Positions 34,121 to 43,352 of a stretch of 64,000 nt of DNA are shown here, one piece after another. Positions within the stretch are counted from its first letter, which is position 1. The number at the start of each line of letters is the position of its first letter. This DNA is from Lentzea guizhouensis (lineage in GTDB: Bacteria; Actinomycetota; Actinomycetes; Mycobacteriales; Pseudonocardiaceae), in the NCBI RefSeq assembly GCF_001701025.1, contig NZ_CP016793.1:4030001-4094000 (forward strand), read 5' to 3'. The translations under genes were made by a program, and so were the position numbers. Below the pieces are notes generated by a model. The model did not search any database. It was not told the DNA's origin and saw nothing but the letters and a program-made list of their open reading frames with translations.

Positions 34121-35266
34121 CTAGCCGGCCAGTTCGACCAGTTTCGGCACCACCTCCGCCGGCGCGGGCATCGCCGCGATCTCCAGCCGGATGCCTTCGA
34201 CGGCGTCGTGCACCGCCGCGTCGTTCAGCAGCCGCGCCGCCGTCTCGTGCACGGCGTCCGCGGTGAACTGCTCGCCGACCAGGTGCGCCCCCAGGTTCGC
34301 CGTCGCCACCAGCTCGCCGTTGCGGAACTGGTCGGCGCCCTGAGGCAGCACCAGCTGCGGCAACCCGGTCGTCAGCGCGCTCACCGTCGTGCCGCTGCCG
34401 CCGTGGTGCACCACGAGATCTGCGTGCGCGAGCAGATCCGCCTGGGGCACCCACGACATGACGTGCACGTTGTCCGGCGCGTCCGCGACCAGCGACGCCT
34501 CCACCTGCGGCCCGGTCGCGACCAGGACCTCGGCGTCCAGGCGCGACAACCCGGCGACCGCGCGCTGGATGAGCTCCAGCCCGGCGAACGCGGTGCCGAA
34601 CGTCAGGTACACCAGCGGCCTGCGGTGCTCCAGCACCCAGCCCGGCAGCGGCTCCCGCTCGGCGAACGGCACCGGCCGCACCGGGATCCGTTCCACGCCC
34701 TTCAGGTGGTCGAGGTCCTGCAACGACGGCGGGAAGATGTCGAGATAAGGCGCGCCCAGACCGAAGTGCTGCCCATTCGGCAATGCAATACCGAGCTCTG
34801 TCAAGTACTCCATCAGAGGGTCGATCATGGTCGCCGGGACCATCATCTCGTCCACCTTGCCGAAACCGTGGCAGACGACCGGAATTCCTGCCCGCATCGC
34901 CGCGATGCCCGCTCCGGGGTTGATGATCTCGAAGACGACGAGGTCGGGTTTGTCCCTTTCCAGCACCGGCGCCAGGTCCGCCGCATAGGCCCGGGGGAGC
35001 ACCGAACCGAACGCGTCCGAGGCGGTCTGCCTGAGCATCTCCCTGGTGAAGGCGCTGGTTCCGTGCAGGCTGTTGGCCTGGCTGAACGCCTCGCCGATGC
35101 TCAGTCCCGCGTCGATGACGGTGAAGCCCAGTTTTGCTACGACAGCGTGAAACTCGGAGTCGACCGCGTAAAGGATGTCGTGTCCTTGCTCGCGGGCGGC
35201 GACCGCGAGCGGGAGTAACGGATACGTGTGTCCGTGCGAGCCCAGGCTCGAGAAGAGAATGCGCAC
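34121..35266 (-). CDS. GT1-family glycosyltransferase (macrolide glycosyltransferase type)
   Basis: A 381-residue GT-B enzyme transferring a sugar from an NDP-sugar to a small molecule. The N-terminal acceptor domain starts MRILFSSLGSHGHTYPLLPL with the catalytic-type His in GHT. The C-terminal donor domain has WVPQADLLAHADLVVHHGGSGTTVSAL-type signatures (quoted in part: HHGGSGTTVSAL) and LPQGADQFRNGE. Such proteins build antibiotics or inactivate foreign macrolides. It is one of three GT1 genes in the window. Confidence 0.88.
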   Translation of the reverse strand: MRILFSSLGSHGHTYPLLPLAVAAREQGHDILYAVDSEFHAVVAKLGFTVIDAGLSIGEAFSQANSLHGTSAFTREMLRQTASDAFGSVLPRAYAADLAPVLERDKPDLVVFEIINPGAGIAAMRAGIPVVCHGFGKVDEMMVPATMIDPLMEYLTELGIALPNGQHFGLGAPYLDIFPPSLQDLDHLKGVERIPVRPVPFAEREPLPGWVLEHRRPLVYLTFGTAFAGLELIQRAVAGLSRLDAEVLVATGPQVEASLVADAPDNVHVMSWVPQADLLAHADLVVHHGGSGTTVSALTTGLPQLVLPQGADQFRNGELVATANLGAHLVGEQFTADAVHETAARLLNDAAVHDAVEGIRLEIAAMPAPAEVVPKLVELAG

Positions 35267-35320
35267 GCGGTCACAGTAGGTGCTGCCGGAAACAATCGGG
35301 GGCGGAACGGCGTGCTCGAT

Positions 35321-36394
35321 CTAGGTGACGATGCTTTCCCATTGGCGGGCGATATCCGCCGGTGCCGGCATCTTCGCCATCTCTTCGCGCACCTCGCACG
35401 CCGCCGCCTGCAGCTTCGGCGTGGTGATGAGGTCGGTCAGCAGCTCCGGGGTGATGTCGCGGGCCGACGCCTTCAGCCCGGCACCGCGCTCGGCGACGGC
35501 GGTGGCGTGCACCGTCCTGTCGCCGGGACCGGGCTCGACCAGCTGCGGAACGCCCGCGGCGAGCGCGGCCAGCAGGGTGCCGGCGCCGCCGTGGTGGATG
35601 ATGCCGTCGCAGAACGGCAGCACCGCCGGGATCGGCACCCAGCCGGTGGTCCTGACGTTGTCCGGCAGGCCGTCGGTCCGGTCGGGGCGGATCAGCACGA
35701 ACTCGGCGTCGACGTGCGCGGCGGCCTTCGTGACCGCGGCCATCATCCGGGTGGCGCCGGGACCGGGTGCGGTGCTGCGGCTGACCAGGATCCGCGGCGT
35801 TCCCGACGGCTCGGCCAGCCAGCCGGGCACCTCGCCGGAGCCGCTGTGCGGGACGAACCGCATCGGCCAGCCGCTGGAGAACTCGGCGATGCTCGCCGGT
35901 GCGGTGCGGATCACGGTCGTGGGAGCGTGGGTCTCGGCCTTCATCCGGTCGCTCACGGCGGCGGTGAGCGCGAGGCCGTCGAACAGCGAGACGTCGTGCA
36001 CGACCGAGGGCGCGTCCAACGCCGACCCCGCGGCGGCCAGCGGTTCGTGCAGCACGACGTCCGGGCGCCACCGGGCGGCAAGCGCCTGCAACGGTTCGGT
36101 CATGGCGTTGTTGAACACGCTGAACAGCCGCGAGACGAAGTCCAGCTTGCCGCTGCCCGCCATCTCCGCCCGCGCCACCAGCGGGTGGGTGAGCATGATC
36201 TTCGCCGCGATCCGGCCGAAGTGGACGCCCGGCGGGACGACGTCCTCGACCGGCAGGCCCGACTCGCCGGCCTTCAGGGCCTCGCCGCCGGTGGCGACCA
36301 CGACGTCGTGGCCGGCCTCGCGCAGTGCCAGTGCCAGTGGCAGCAACGGGAAAACATGACCCAGCAAGGGCGCCGCCACCACGAGAACACGCAT
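35321..36394 (-). CDS. GT1-family glycosyltransferase
   Basis: A 357-residue GT-B glycosyltransferase, shorter than its neighbour. N-terminal MRVLVVAAPLLGHVFPLLPL and donor-site GWVPIPAVLPFCDGIIHHGG followed by AGTLLAALAAGVPQLVEPGP. The donor loop ends GPGDRTVHA in place of the usual QxADQ, so sugar preference may differ. It lies 54 bases upstream of the other glycosyltransferase on the same strand; the two may work on one product. Confidence 0.86.
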   Translation of the reverse strand: MRVLVVAAPLLGHVFPLLPLALALREAGHDVVVATGGEALKAGESGLPVEDVVPPGVHFGRIAAKIMLTHPLVARAEMAGSGKLDFVSRLFSVFNNAMTEPLQALAARWRPDVVLHEPLAAAGSALDAPSVVHDVSLFDGLALTAAVSDRMKAETHAPTTVIRTAPASIAEFSSGWPMRFVPHSGSGEVPGWLAEPSGTPRILVSRSTAPGPGATRMMAAVTKAAAHVDAEFVLIRPDRTDGLPDNVRTTGWVPIPAVLPFCDGIIHHGGAGTLLAALAAGVPQLVEPGPGDRTVHATAVAERGAGLKASARDITPELLTDLITTPKLQAAACEVREEMAKMPAPADIARQWESIVT

Positions 36395-36438
36395 ATGACC
36401 AGGTTAGACGTGCTGTGTGAGAGGAAACTGAGAAACGC

Positions 36439-36475
36439 CTCCAGGGCCGCGCTCACGAGGAGCGCGGCCCTGGAG
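36439..36475 (-). terminator. Intrinsic terminator of the C39-like protease gene
   Basis: A perfect 15-base stem (CTCCAGGGCCGCGCT and its complement) with a 7-base loop, beginning 11 bases after the protease stop and followed on the minus strand by a T-rich stretch. It also separates the protease from the glycosyltransferase genes. Confidence 0.85.
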
Positions 36476-36486
36476 TCAGGCGCGGG

Positions 36487-37410
36487 TCACTTGGCCATGT
36501 CGAACCAGTTGAAGGCCTCGACCATCTGGCGGGTGGTGCCGACGTAGCGCGGGCCGGTCAGCTCCCAGCGGGTCACCGTGCTGTACGTGCCGGGCTGCAG
36601 CGACTCGTCCGCGGCGGTGTTCTCGTCGTCCGCGACCGGGACGTACTGCTTGATCGACTTCTTGGTCAGCGTGACGTCGAGCGCCTCGTAGGCGGACTGG
36701 GTCTTCAGGTAGTCGCCGTCACCGTGGTCCCACGCGCGGCCCGGGTCGGCGAGCTTCAGCTGGATCGTGCTGCCGCCGAAGGAACCCGTGGCGGACACGA
36801 CGGTGACGATGTGGCCACCGCTGCGCTGCAGCGAGCCGGCCGTCGGGCCCTCCTTGTAGCGGCCGTAGACGAGCTGCAGCGGGCCCTCGTTGAGCTTCTT
36901 GGCGAGCTCACCGGCGAAGTCCGGGACGTCCTTCGTGTTGACCGCGCCCGTCGTGGTGGTCCAGCCGGCGTCACGGGCCGGCTTGGTGGCGACGGTCCAC
37001 GCGGTGCGCAGGTTGGTGAGGTTGGTGCTGCCGTTGTACTTCGCGTCGACCCCGATCCGGCCGATCGAGTTGGTGATCACGTTGTAGTCGGCCTGGTCCT
37101 TGGGGTTGAGGTTCGCGACCTTGGTGGTGAGCCAGCCGACCGGCGCGTCCTTCTCGTGGGCCCAGTAGTGCAGGACGTTGTAGAGCGAGGTGGGGCCGCA
37201 GTAGGCGCCGCCGTTGTTCTCCAGGCCGGCGCGGAACTGGTCCACGTCGCTCACACCGCACTTGCGGACGTTGAAGTCGGGGCCGACGAGGTCAGCGGCG
37301 CCGACACACGGCGGCGGGGTGCCGATGACCGGGTCCGCGGAGGCCATCGGGGCGAAGACGGAGGCGATGGTGGCGGTCGCGGCGGCGGCGATGAGAGCGT
37401 TGCGGATCAT
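36487..37410 (-). CDS. Secreted C39-like papain-fold peptidase
   Basis: A 307-residue exported protein: signal peptide (residues 1-25, cleavage after ASA), then a papain-fold domain with Cys in GGAYCGPTSLYNVLHYWA (C71), His in SGGHIVTVV (H200) and Asp in LADPGRAWD (D222), the C39-like triad order. The substrate is unknown; family members process peptides outside the cell. GGGGAAACC precedes the ATG at 37410. The gap to the LuxR-type regulator (37411-37553) contains its promoter and the end of that gene. Confidence 0.8.
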   Translation of the reverse strand: MIRNALIAAAATATIASVFAPMASADPVIGTPPPCVGAADLVGPDFNVRKCGVSDVDQFRAGLENNGGAYCGPTSLYNVLHYWAHEKDAPVGWLTTKVANLNPKDQADYNVITNSIGRIGVDAKYNGSTNLTNLRTAWTVATKPARDAGWTTTTGAVNTKDVPDFAGELAKKLNEGPLQLVYGRYKEGPTAGSLQRSGGHIVTVVSATGSFGGSTIQLKLADPGRAWDHGDGDYLKTQSAYEALDVTLTKKSIKQYVPVADDENTAADESLQPGTYSTVTRWELTGPRYVGTTRQMVEAFNWFDMAK

Positions 37411-37553
37411 TTCGGTTTCCCCTTTGAGTTCTTGTGCTTCCCTGCGGTGACACAAGATTCGCCGAGGTGGACCCCCAAGGGCATGAGGGGAGAACCCTCA
37501 ACCCTTCGGCGGGAAAGTTGGGTGTATCAGGCACACCCCCACGTGCATCTGAT

Positions 37554-40313
37554 TCAGGCAAGAACGCGGGCGAGATCCCTGCGACCTGCGATTCCGAGCT
37601 TCGTGTAGATGCGGCCGAGATGGTTCTCGACCGTCTTCGGCGTCACGAACAGCTCCTGGGCGATCTCCCGGTTCGCGCGGCCGGTGGCGGCGAGGTCGGC
37701 GACCCGGCGTTCCGAGGCCGTCAACGCCTCCGCACCCACCACGACCTGCCGGCGCGGCCGGTCGCCCAGCGCCTCCAGGGCTTCCGTGGCCCGCGTCAGC
37801 AGCACCGGGGAGCCGCACTCACCTGCCAGCTCGATCGCCTTGTGCAGCGGTTCGCGGCCATCGGAGCGCTTCCTGGCCACGCGCAGCGCCTCGCCGAGGT
37901 CGACCAGCGAGCGGGCGAGCTCCAGGCGGGCGGGGGATGCCTCCAGGACCTGGACGGACTCGGTCACCAGGTCGAGGCGGGCGCTCGGGTCGGCGTGGGC
38001 GAGCAACCGCAGGGCCGCGCCGACCTCGGTGGCGGCACCCCACCGGCGGGCGACGTCGAGCTGTTCGGCGGCGAGTTCCAAGGCGAGCTCCTGCTGGCCG
38101 AGCAGCAGGGCGGCCCTGGAGGCGGGGGCGCGCCACGGGATCGTGGGCGGGTCGACGTGCACTTGGTGCATGGCGTCGCGTTGGCGGTACGCCTCGGACA
38201 TGGCTTTGCGCGGGTCGTTGTCCGCCAACGCGATGAGCGCGCGCACCTCGTGCAACCAGATCGTCGGCATGGTCGGACGAGCGTGGGCGTGTGCCTGGTC
38301 GTAGGCGTTGATGAACGACGCTGCTGCTGCCGTGTCGCCACGTTCCAGTGCGGCGTACACGGCGAAGTGGGTGGACGTCGCGCGCAGGCTGATGACCGTG
38401 GAGACCGGGTCCTCCTGGGCAACGGCGGCCAGCGCTGCCTCGGCCTCCGCCTCGACCGTGCGCATGTCACCCCTGCGCCAGTTCAGGAACGAGGTCGCGT
38501 TCGCCACCATCGCGAACTCGATCGGTGAGCCGTGTGTGCGCACCTTGAGCCGTGCGCGTTCGATCTCTCTTTGCGCGGTATCAACGCCGTCAGCGGCCAT
38601 CAGCGCGAGGAGTGCAACGAGCCACGCGACCATCTCGTCGGTGCTGCCGGTCGCATCGTCCAGATAGGCGCCGTTGGCCAATGCGCGTGTCGCGGTCGCG
38701 GCGACCTCGTCGTGCGGCCACACCTCATAGCGGCCCATCTGTGCGAGAAGACCCAGCAGCGTGCGTTCGTCCGGGGTGCCGCCGGCGAGGTGCTTGTAGC
38801 CGCTCAGGTGCGCGGACGCGACCTTCCGCTGGTCGGGCAGGAACGAGCGGAACACCGCCAGCCGTGCCTCCAGGTGCAGCCGCGACTCGCCGTCGGGTCG
38901 CTGGACGATGGCCTCGGTGAGCTCGTCGATCGCGGCGGCGGGACCTTCGATGGCGGCCGTGGCGGAGGCTGCGGCGGCCACCAGCTCGGCGTCCGGGAGC
39001 CCGGCCGCGGCGGCCTTGAGGTGGCGGTGGGCGTTGACCGCGTCCCCGGTCCTGAGCAGTGCCCGGCCCAGTTCGGCGCGCAGTGCCGCGTCGTTCGGCT
39101 GCTCGTCGACCGCTCGGGTGAGGTGCGCGGCGGCCATGCGGGCGTCGCCGGCGGCCATCAATGCCGACGCGGCCTTCCTGAGGACCTCGGCGGCGTTCGG
39201 CAGCGTGCCCTTCGGAGCGTGGATGAGGTGCGCGGCGATGCGGTCAGCCGATGCGTGGCCTTCTGCCAACGCCGTCGCAGCGCGCGCATGCAGTGAACCG
39301 CGTGCGATCGGCCCGAGGCTGCTCAACACCGCCTCACGCACCACGGGGTGCACGAACTCCAAGTGCTCGCCGGCGACGATGACGTTCGCCGCCACCAGTG
39401 CCTCGACCGCGGCCGTCAGGTCGGCCGTTTCCGCGAGCGCGGAGGCCTGCCACGGGTCGACGTGTGAACCGAGCACCGCGATAGCGCCCGCGAGAGAGAC
39501 GGCGTCCGCTGGTAGACGCCCGAGCGTGGCGCGGAAAACGGTGCTCGGTCCGAGTCCGCCGACCTTGTCGGCCGTGTCCGGGTCGTCGAGCGGCAGGCCG
39601 AGCGCCGCGAGCTCGTCGACCAGCACGCCGGCCAGGAACGGGTTCCCGCCACTGGCCGCGTGCACGGCCTTCACCACCTCGGCGTGCCCGCCCACCAGCG
39701 TGCTCAGCGCGTCGGTGGTGAGCGGCCGCGGCACCAACCGGTCGGCCGACACGCTGAGCTGCGCGAGCGGACCCGCGTTGTCCGCGGGCGGCCGGGTCGC
39801 CACGACCAGCGCGATCGGCAGGTCGGAGATCCGGCGCGACAGGTAGACCAGGAACCGCAACGACGACAGGTCCGCCCAGTGCGCGTCGTCCACGGTGATC
39901 AGCAGCGGCCGGGTGGACGAGAGGTCCACCGCGACCCACCACAGCGAGTGCAACGTGCGGGCGAGCTCGGCCTCGCTCGGGTCTTGCGCCGCGTCGTCGA
40001 GCGCCTTGAGCGCGGCCCCCGACGGCCCGGCGAGGATCTTCTCCCTGGTCTCACCCGAGTACCGCGAGATCGACCGCTCCACGAGCTGCCGCACGACGCC
40101 CCACGCCATGGCGCTCTCCAGGCCGTCGCCGATGGCCTGCAACCGCCCGAACCCGCGCTCCTTGGCCAGCTCACGGCACTCGTGCACGAGCCGGGTCTTG
40201 CCGATTCCCGCACGACCCTCGATGACGACGACGCGACCCTCACCACGGGTGGCTGCGTCGAGAGCTTCACGGATGTGCGCGATCTCGTCGTCTCGTTCAA
40301 GTGGTTCGCGCAC
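37554..40313 (-). CDS. LAL-type (large ATP-binding LuxR) transcriptional regulator
   Basis: A 919-residue STAND regulator: N-terminal ATPase with Walker A EGRAGIGKT (about 32-40) and Walker B LLITVDDAHWAD (about 138-149), a long TPR-like helical middle, and a C-terminal LuxR HTH (LTASERRVADLAATGRANRE then IAQELFVTPKTVENHLGRIY). LAL proteins activate antibiotic or sugar-use genes on ligand binding. The start with MREPLERDDEI places the ATPase at the very N terminus as usual. Targets are unknown; the protease and glycosyltransferases downstream are on the same strand. Confidence 0.92.
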   Translation of the reverse strand: MREPLERDDEIAHIREALDAATRGEGRVVVIEGRAGIGKTRLVHECRELAKERGFGRLQAIGDGLESAMAWGVVRQLVERSISRYSGETREKILAGPSGAALKALDDAAQDPSEAELARTLHSLWWVAVDLSSTRPLLITVDDAHWADLSSLRFLVYLSRRISDLPIALVVATRPPADNAGPLAQLSVSADRLVPRPLTTDALSTLVGGHAEVVKAVHAASGGNPFLAGVLVDELAALGLPLDDPDTADKVGGLGPSTVFRATLGRLPADAVSLAGAIAVLGSHVDPWQASALAETADLTAAVEALVAANVIVAGEHLEFVHPVVREAVLSSLGPIARGSLHARAATALAEGHASADRIAAHLIHAPKGTLPNAAEVLRKAASALMAAGDARMAAAHLTRAVDEQPNDAALRAELGRALLRTGDAVNAHRHLKAAAAGLPDAELVAAAASATAAIEGPAAAIDELTEAIVQRPDGESRLHLEARLAVFRSFLPDQRKVASAHLSGYKHLAGGTPDERTLLGLLAQMGRYEVWPHDEVAATATRALANGAYLDDATGSTDEMVAWLVALLALMAADGVDTAQREIERARLKVRTHGSPIEFAMVANATSFLNWRRGDMRTVEAEAEAALAAVAQEDPVSTVISLRATSTHFAVYAALERGDTAAAASFINAYDQAHAHARPTMPTIWLHEVRALIALADNDPRKAMSEAYRQRDAMHQVHVDPPTIPWRAPASRAALLLGQQELALELAAEQLDVARRWGAATEVGAALRLLAHADPSARLDLVTESVQVLEASPARLELARSLVDLGEALRVARKRSDGREPLHKAIELAGECGSPVLLTRATEALEALGDRPRRQVVVGAEALTASERRVADLAATGRANREIAQELFVTPKTVENHLGRIYTKLGIAGRRDLARVLA

Positions 40314-40403
40314 GAATCGATCGTAGCGGCCGACGGGCGGGCTACATGCTGTTCATCGGTGTCGCGGACGGGCGACTTGATGCTCCATCGGTGTGAACGA
40401 ACA

Positions 40404-41354
40404 TCAGTACACGCACCCGTCGTCCCCAGGTTCGGGAGCGGCGTGCGCGTCGGCCGGCGATTCGCCTGAGAAGAACTGCGTGATGAACGTGCGCACCTCA
40501 CGGATGTTGTGGCTGCCGTTCGACCACGTCGGCCGGGCGAACGGGATCTGTGTCGTGCGGACCGGCACGGCGCCCTTGAACCGGCGGGCGAACGTGACCA
40601 GGTCGAAGCCCTCGTCGACCGTGACCGACCTGGTGGCCTCCTTGACGAGTGCGGTCGCGTTCGCCCTGGTCAACTTGGCCGCGAAACCGGTGAGGAGTGC
40701 GCGGAAGCGTGCGTGGTAGGGCGCGGCGTCCTTGACGACGACCCCCGTCGTGGCGAACTTCATGACCTGCTCGCCGGTGATGGTGTGCCGCCCTGGCGGC
40801 AGGAGGGTGGTGGTGGGGGTCAGGTACTGCACCTTCTCGTCCGGCTGTTTGACGCACACCTCGATGCCGCCCACGACCTCGGCGAGCCGGCCGAGTCCGT
40901 CCCAGTTGACGTCGACGTAGTGGTCCGGCCGCACGCCGGTGTTCTCCTCCACGAAGTCGAAGTCGTACGGCGGCTCGATCACCTGGGCGATGCGCGGGCG
41001 TTGGAGGAAGAAGGGCGGTATCTCGACCGCGGAGACGGCACCGTCCACCTCGACTCGCGTCAGGAGGGCCACCCTCGGCTGGCCCGTCGACCCGTCTTGT
41101 GCCTGGGTGAGGGTCAGCAGGACGTACTGCGGGCGGTCCTGGAGGTTCGCGGGCTCCGCCGTCGTGCGGTTGACCGCGACCGGCACGATCACCGCCGCGG
41201 CGGCCGCTGCCACGGTCAGCCCGATGACGCCGAAGACCCTTCCGCCGGGCTTGCGTTGTTCCTTGCGCACCGAGGCCAGCACCACGCGGGAGTCCACGGC
41301 CTCGGCGGCCTCGTAGGCGATGGCTTGGCGGATGAGCTGTTCCTGGTCGGTCAC
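40404..41354 (-). CDS. LCP-like membrane protein coupled to a SigE-type sigma factor
   Basis: A 316-residue type II membrane protein: cytoplasmic N terminus of about 40 residues, one transmembrane helix (about 42-62), then an extracytoplasmic LytR-CpsA-Psr-like domain (DHYVDVNWDGLGRLAEVVGG and LPPGRHTITGEQVMKFA). The Arg-rich catalytic segment typical of LCP ligases (usually YVRxRH...DxxRxxRQQ) is replaced by FATTGVVVKDAAPYHARFRA, so phosphotransferase activity is doubtful. A GTGA overlap couples it to the sigma factor. The position suggests an anti-sigma or signal-sensing role (inference). Confidence 0.75.
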   Translation of the reverse strand: MTDQEQLIRQAIAYEAAEAVDSRVVLASVRKEQRKPGGRVFGVIGLTVAAAAAAVIVPVAVNRTTAEPANLQDRPQYVLLTLTQAQDGSTGQPRVALLTRVEVDGAVSAVEIPPFFLQRPRIAQVIEPPYDFDFVEENTGVRPDHYVDVNWDGLGRLAEVVGGIEVCVKQPDEKVQYLTPTTTLLPPGRHTITGEQVMKFATTGVVVKDAAPYHARFRALLTGFAAKLTRANATALVKEATRSVTVDEGFDLVTFARRFKGAVPVRTTQIPFARPTWSNGSHNIREVRTFITQFFSGESPADAHAAPEPGDDGCVY

Positions 41355-41854
41355 TGGGACACCCCCACACGGGTCAGTTCGTTGGTGCGCAATGTCTGGA
41401 GTGCGCGAGAGAGTTGGCTGCGCACGGTCGACTCTGTACAGCCGAGCACTTGTGCGATCTGCGCGTCGGTGCAGTCCTCGTAATAGCGGAGTACTAGTGC
41501 CGCGCGTTGCTTGCGCGGCAGTACAGCGATCCGCGCGCGCATGGCGTCGCGTTCGGCGTGCGCGTCTGCCGGGTCGGCCACGGGCGGTGTGCGCTGGGCG
41601 AGCTCGGCGCGTTCCAACGCGATGGTCTTGGACGCCTTGAGCCTGCGCCACGACAGGTACTCGTTGGTCACCATGCGCTTGACGTAGAGATACGGCGCGT
41701 CCATCGCGCCGATGCGGTCCCACTTGCGCGCCGCGCGCAGCAGCACGTCCTGCACGATGTCCTGCGCCAGGTGCTTGTCGCAGGTCACCGCCGTCGCATA
41801 CGCCAGCAACCGATCTATCCGATCGGCGACGAACTGGTCGAAACCGTCCCCCAC
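41351..41854 (-). CDS. SigE-family RNA polymerase sigma factor (ECF type)
   Basis: A 167-residue sigma-70 group 4 protein with region 2 (FDQFVADRIDRLLAYATAVT and DIVQDVLLRAARKWDRI) and region 4 HTH (LPRKQRAALVLRYYEDCTDA then QIAQVLGCTESTVRSQLSRA). It matches the actinobacterial SigE-like ECF subfamily. The GTG at 41854 has AGGAGA six bases upstream. It is translationally coupled to the LCP-like membrane protein, its probable regulator. Confidence 0.9.
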   Translation of the reverse strand: MGDGFDQFVADRIDRLLAYATAVTCDKHLAQDIVQDVLLRAARKWDRIGAMDAPYLYVKRMVTNEYLSWRRLKASKTIALERAELAQRTPPVADPADAHAERDAMRARIAVLPRKQRAALVLRYYEDCTDAQIAQVLGCTESTVRSQLSRALQTLRTNELTRVGVSQ

Positions 41855-41956
41855 GTCGTCTCCTCTGAACTCGGTCGTGCCACTGGAAACCCCCTGGGCA
41901 CCCCGATCTGCTGCACGCGCTGTCCCGATTCGTCGACCACTTCCGGAACCCGGCTG

Positions 41957-41980
41957 AACATCTGGTCCTGCAACGGTTCC
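41957..41980 (-). promoter_or_regulatory. Candidate ECF-type promoter of the sigma factor operon
   Basis: On the minus strand GGAAC (41980-41976), a 16-base spacer and GTT (41959-41957) match the general ECF promoter pattern, about 100 bases before the sigma start. ECF factors often transcribe their own operon. The otherwise empty 175-base gap 41855-42029 shows nothing else. Confidence 0.35.
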
Positions 41981-42029
41981 GCGGCGCAGGCGTGGAGGTT
42001 CCGCCAGGCCTTGCGGGCGAGAACGGAAG

Positions 42030-42452
42030 TCACCGCCTGCTCAGCACGACCTCGTGCACGCGGGCGGCCGCGTCGGCAGCGCTTTCGTGCTCCCACACCC
42101 GCACGGCCAGCCAGCCGGCGTCGGCGAGCTTCTCGTCGGTGTCCAGGTCGCGCCGGCGGTTGGTCTCGATCTTCGTCCGCCAGAACTCGGCGTTGTTCTT
42201 GGGCCAGGTCGCGTGCTCGGGACAGCCGTGCCAGAAGCAGCCGTCGACGAACACCGCGACCTTCGCCGAGATGAAGACGATGTCGGCCTCCCGCCGCACG
42301 CCCTTCACCGGCCTGCGGTGGACCCGGTAGCGCAGGCCGGCGGCGAACAGTGCCCTGCGCAGCTCGACCTCGATCTGCGTGTCGCGGGACTTCTGCTTGC
42401 TCATCCGGGCCCGCACGCCCGGTGCGGTCTCGAGCGGCTCCACGACAGGCAT
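42030..42452 (-). CDS. vsr: Very short patch repair (Vsr) endonuclease
   Basis: A 140-residue DNA mismatch endonuclease that nicks at T:G mismatches arising from 5-methylcytosine deamination. Recognisable features: MSKQKSRDTQIEVELRRALF, metal-binding Asp in ADIVF (D57), and VFVDGCFWHGCPEH with D70, C72 and H75. A C-terminal DLDTDEKLADAGWLAVRVWE follows. It normally partners a cytosine-5 DNA methyltransferase, but none is nearby. The adjacent methyltransferase 17 bases upstream is of a different, non-DNA type. Confidence 0.92.
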   Translation of the reverse strand: MPVVEPLETAPGVRARMSKQKSRDTQIEVELRRALFAAGLRYRVHRRPVKGVRREADIVFISAKVAVFVDGCFWHGCPEHATWPKNNAEFWRTKIETNRRRDLDTDEKLADAGWLAVRVWEHESAADAAARVHEVVLSRR

Positions 42453-42469
42453 TCTTGCCGACGGCGGGG

Positions 42470-43273
42470 TCAGGCCTTGCGGGCGACTCCCACGTAGACG
42501 TCCTCGGGACCGCCCTCTCCTGCCGGGCCGAGCTCGGGGTGCCAGTGCGGTGCCGCGACGACGCCCGGATCGAGGACCTCCATGCCCTCGAACATGGTGA
42601 GGAACTCGGCGTGCGAGCGGAAGTACATGGGGTCGCGGCTGTGCTTCATGGCGTCGACGACCGCGCCCATCTCGTGCGGCTTGAAGTCGGCGGTGAGGTG
42701 GGACAACGCGACGAGGCTGCCGGCGGGCACGGCGTCGCGGTAGCGGGCGACGACGTCGGCCGGGCCCTTCTCGTCGGAGACGAAGTGCAGCACGGCGACC
42801 ATGAGCAGGCCGACGGGCTGGGAGAGGTCGATCAGGTCCTTGACGACCGGGTCCGAGAGCACGTCCTGGGGGCTGCACATGTCGGCCTGGACGACGCCCG
42901 CGTTCGGGTTGTCCTCGAGGATGAGCTGGCTGTGCGAGACGGCGACCTCGTCGTGGTCGACGTAGACCACGCGGGCGTCGGGGTTCTCCTGCTGCACGAT
43001 CTCGTGCACGTTGCCGACGGTGGGGATGCCGGAGCCGAGGTCGAGGAACTGGGTGATGCCCCGCTGCATCATCAGGAGCACGGCGCGGCGCATGAACGAG
43101 CGGTTCGACGACGCGATGGCGCGGCCGTCGCGCAGCACGCCGAGCACCTTCTCGCCCACCACGCGGTCGGAGGCGAAGTTGTGGCCACCTCCCAGCAGGA
43201 AGTCGTAGACGCGTGCCGCGCTGGGCACGTCCGTGTTGATTCCTGCGGGCACCCACGAGAACGGCTCGGCCAT
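42470..43273 (-). CDS. SAM-dependent methyltransferase (DUF574 family)
   Basis: A 267-residue class I methyltransferase of the actinomycete DUF574 family: PSAARVYDFLLGGGHNFASD at the N terminus, SAM loop QFLDLGSGIPT, and VVYVDHDEVAV as motif II. These proteins are abundant in actinomycetes, often near XRE regulators; substrates are unknown. The ATG at 43273 is chosen over an upstream TTG at 43282. It is likely co-transcribed with vsr. Confidence 0.9.
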   Translation of the reverse strand: MAEPFSWVPAGINTDVPSAARVYDFLLGGGHNFASDRVVGEKVLGVLRDGRAIASSNRSFMRRAVLLMMQRGITQFLDLGSGIPTVGNVHEIVQQENPDARVVYVDHDEVAVSHSQLILEDNPNAGVVQADMCSPQDVLSDPVVKDLIDLSQPVGLLMVAVLHFVSDEKGPADVVARYRDAVPAGSLVALSHLTADFKPHEMGAVVDAMKHSRDPMYFRSHAEFLTMFEGMEVLDPGVVAAPHWHPELGPAGEGGPEDVYVGVARKA

Positions 43274-43352
43274 GCGGATCAACCTACCGGGTTGTGCGCA
43301 CGCGTGCGTCGGCCCGGATCGGGTGAAAACGGCGGCCGCGGGGTGCGGGCCT

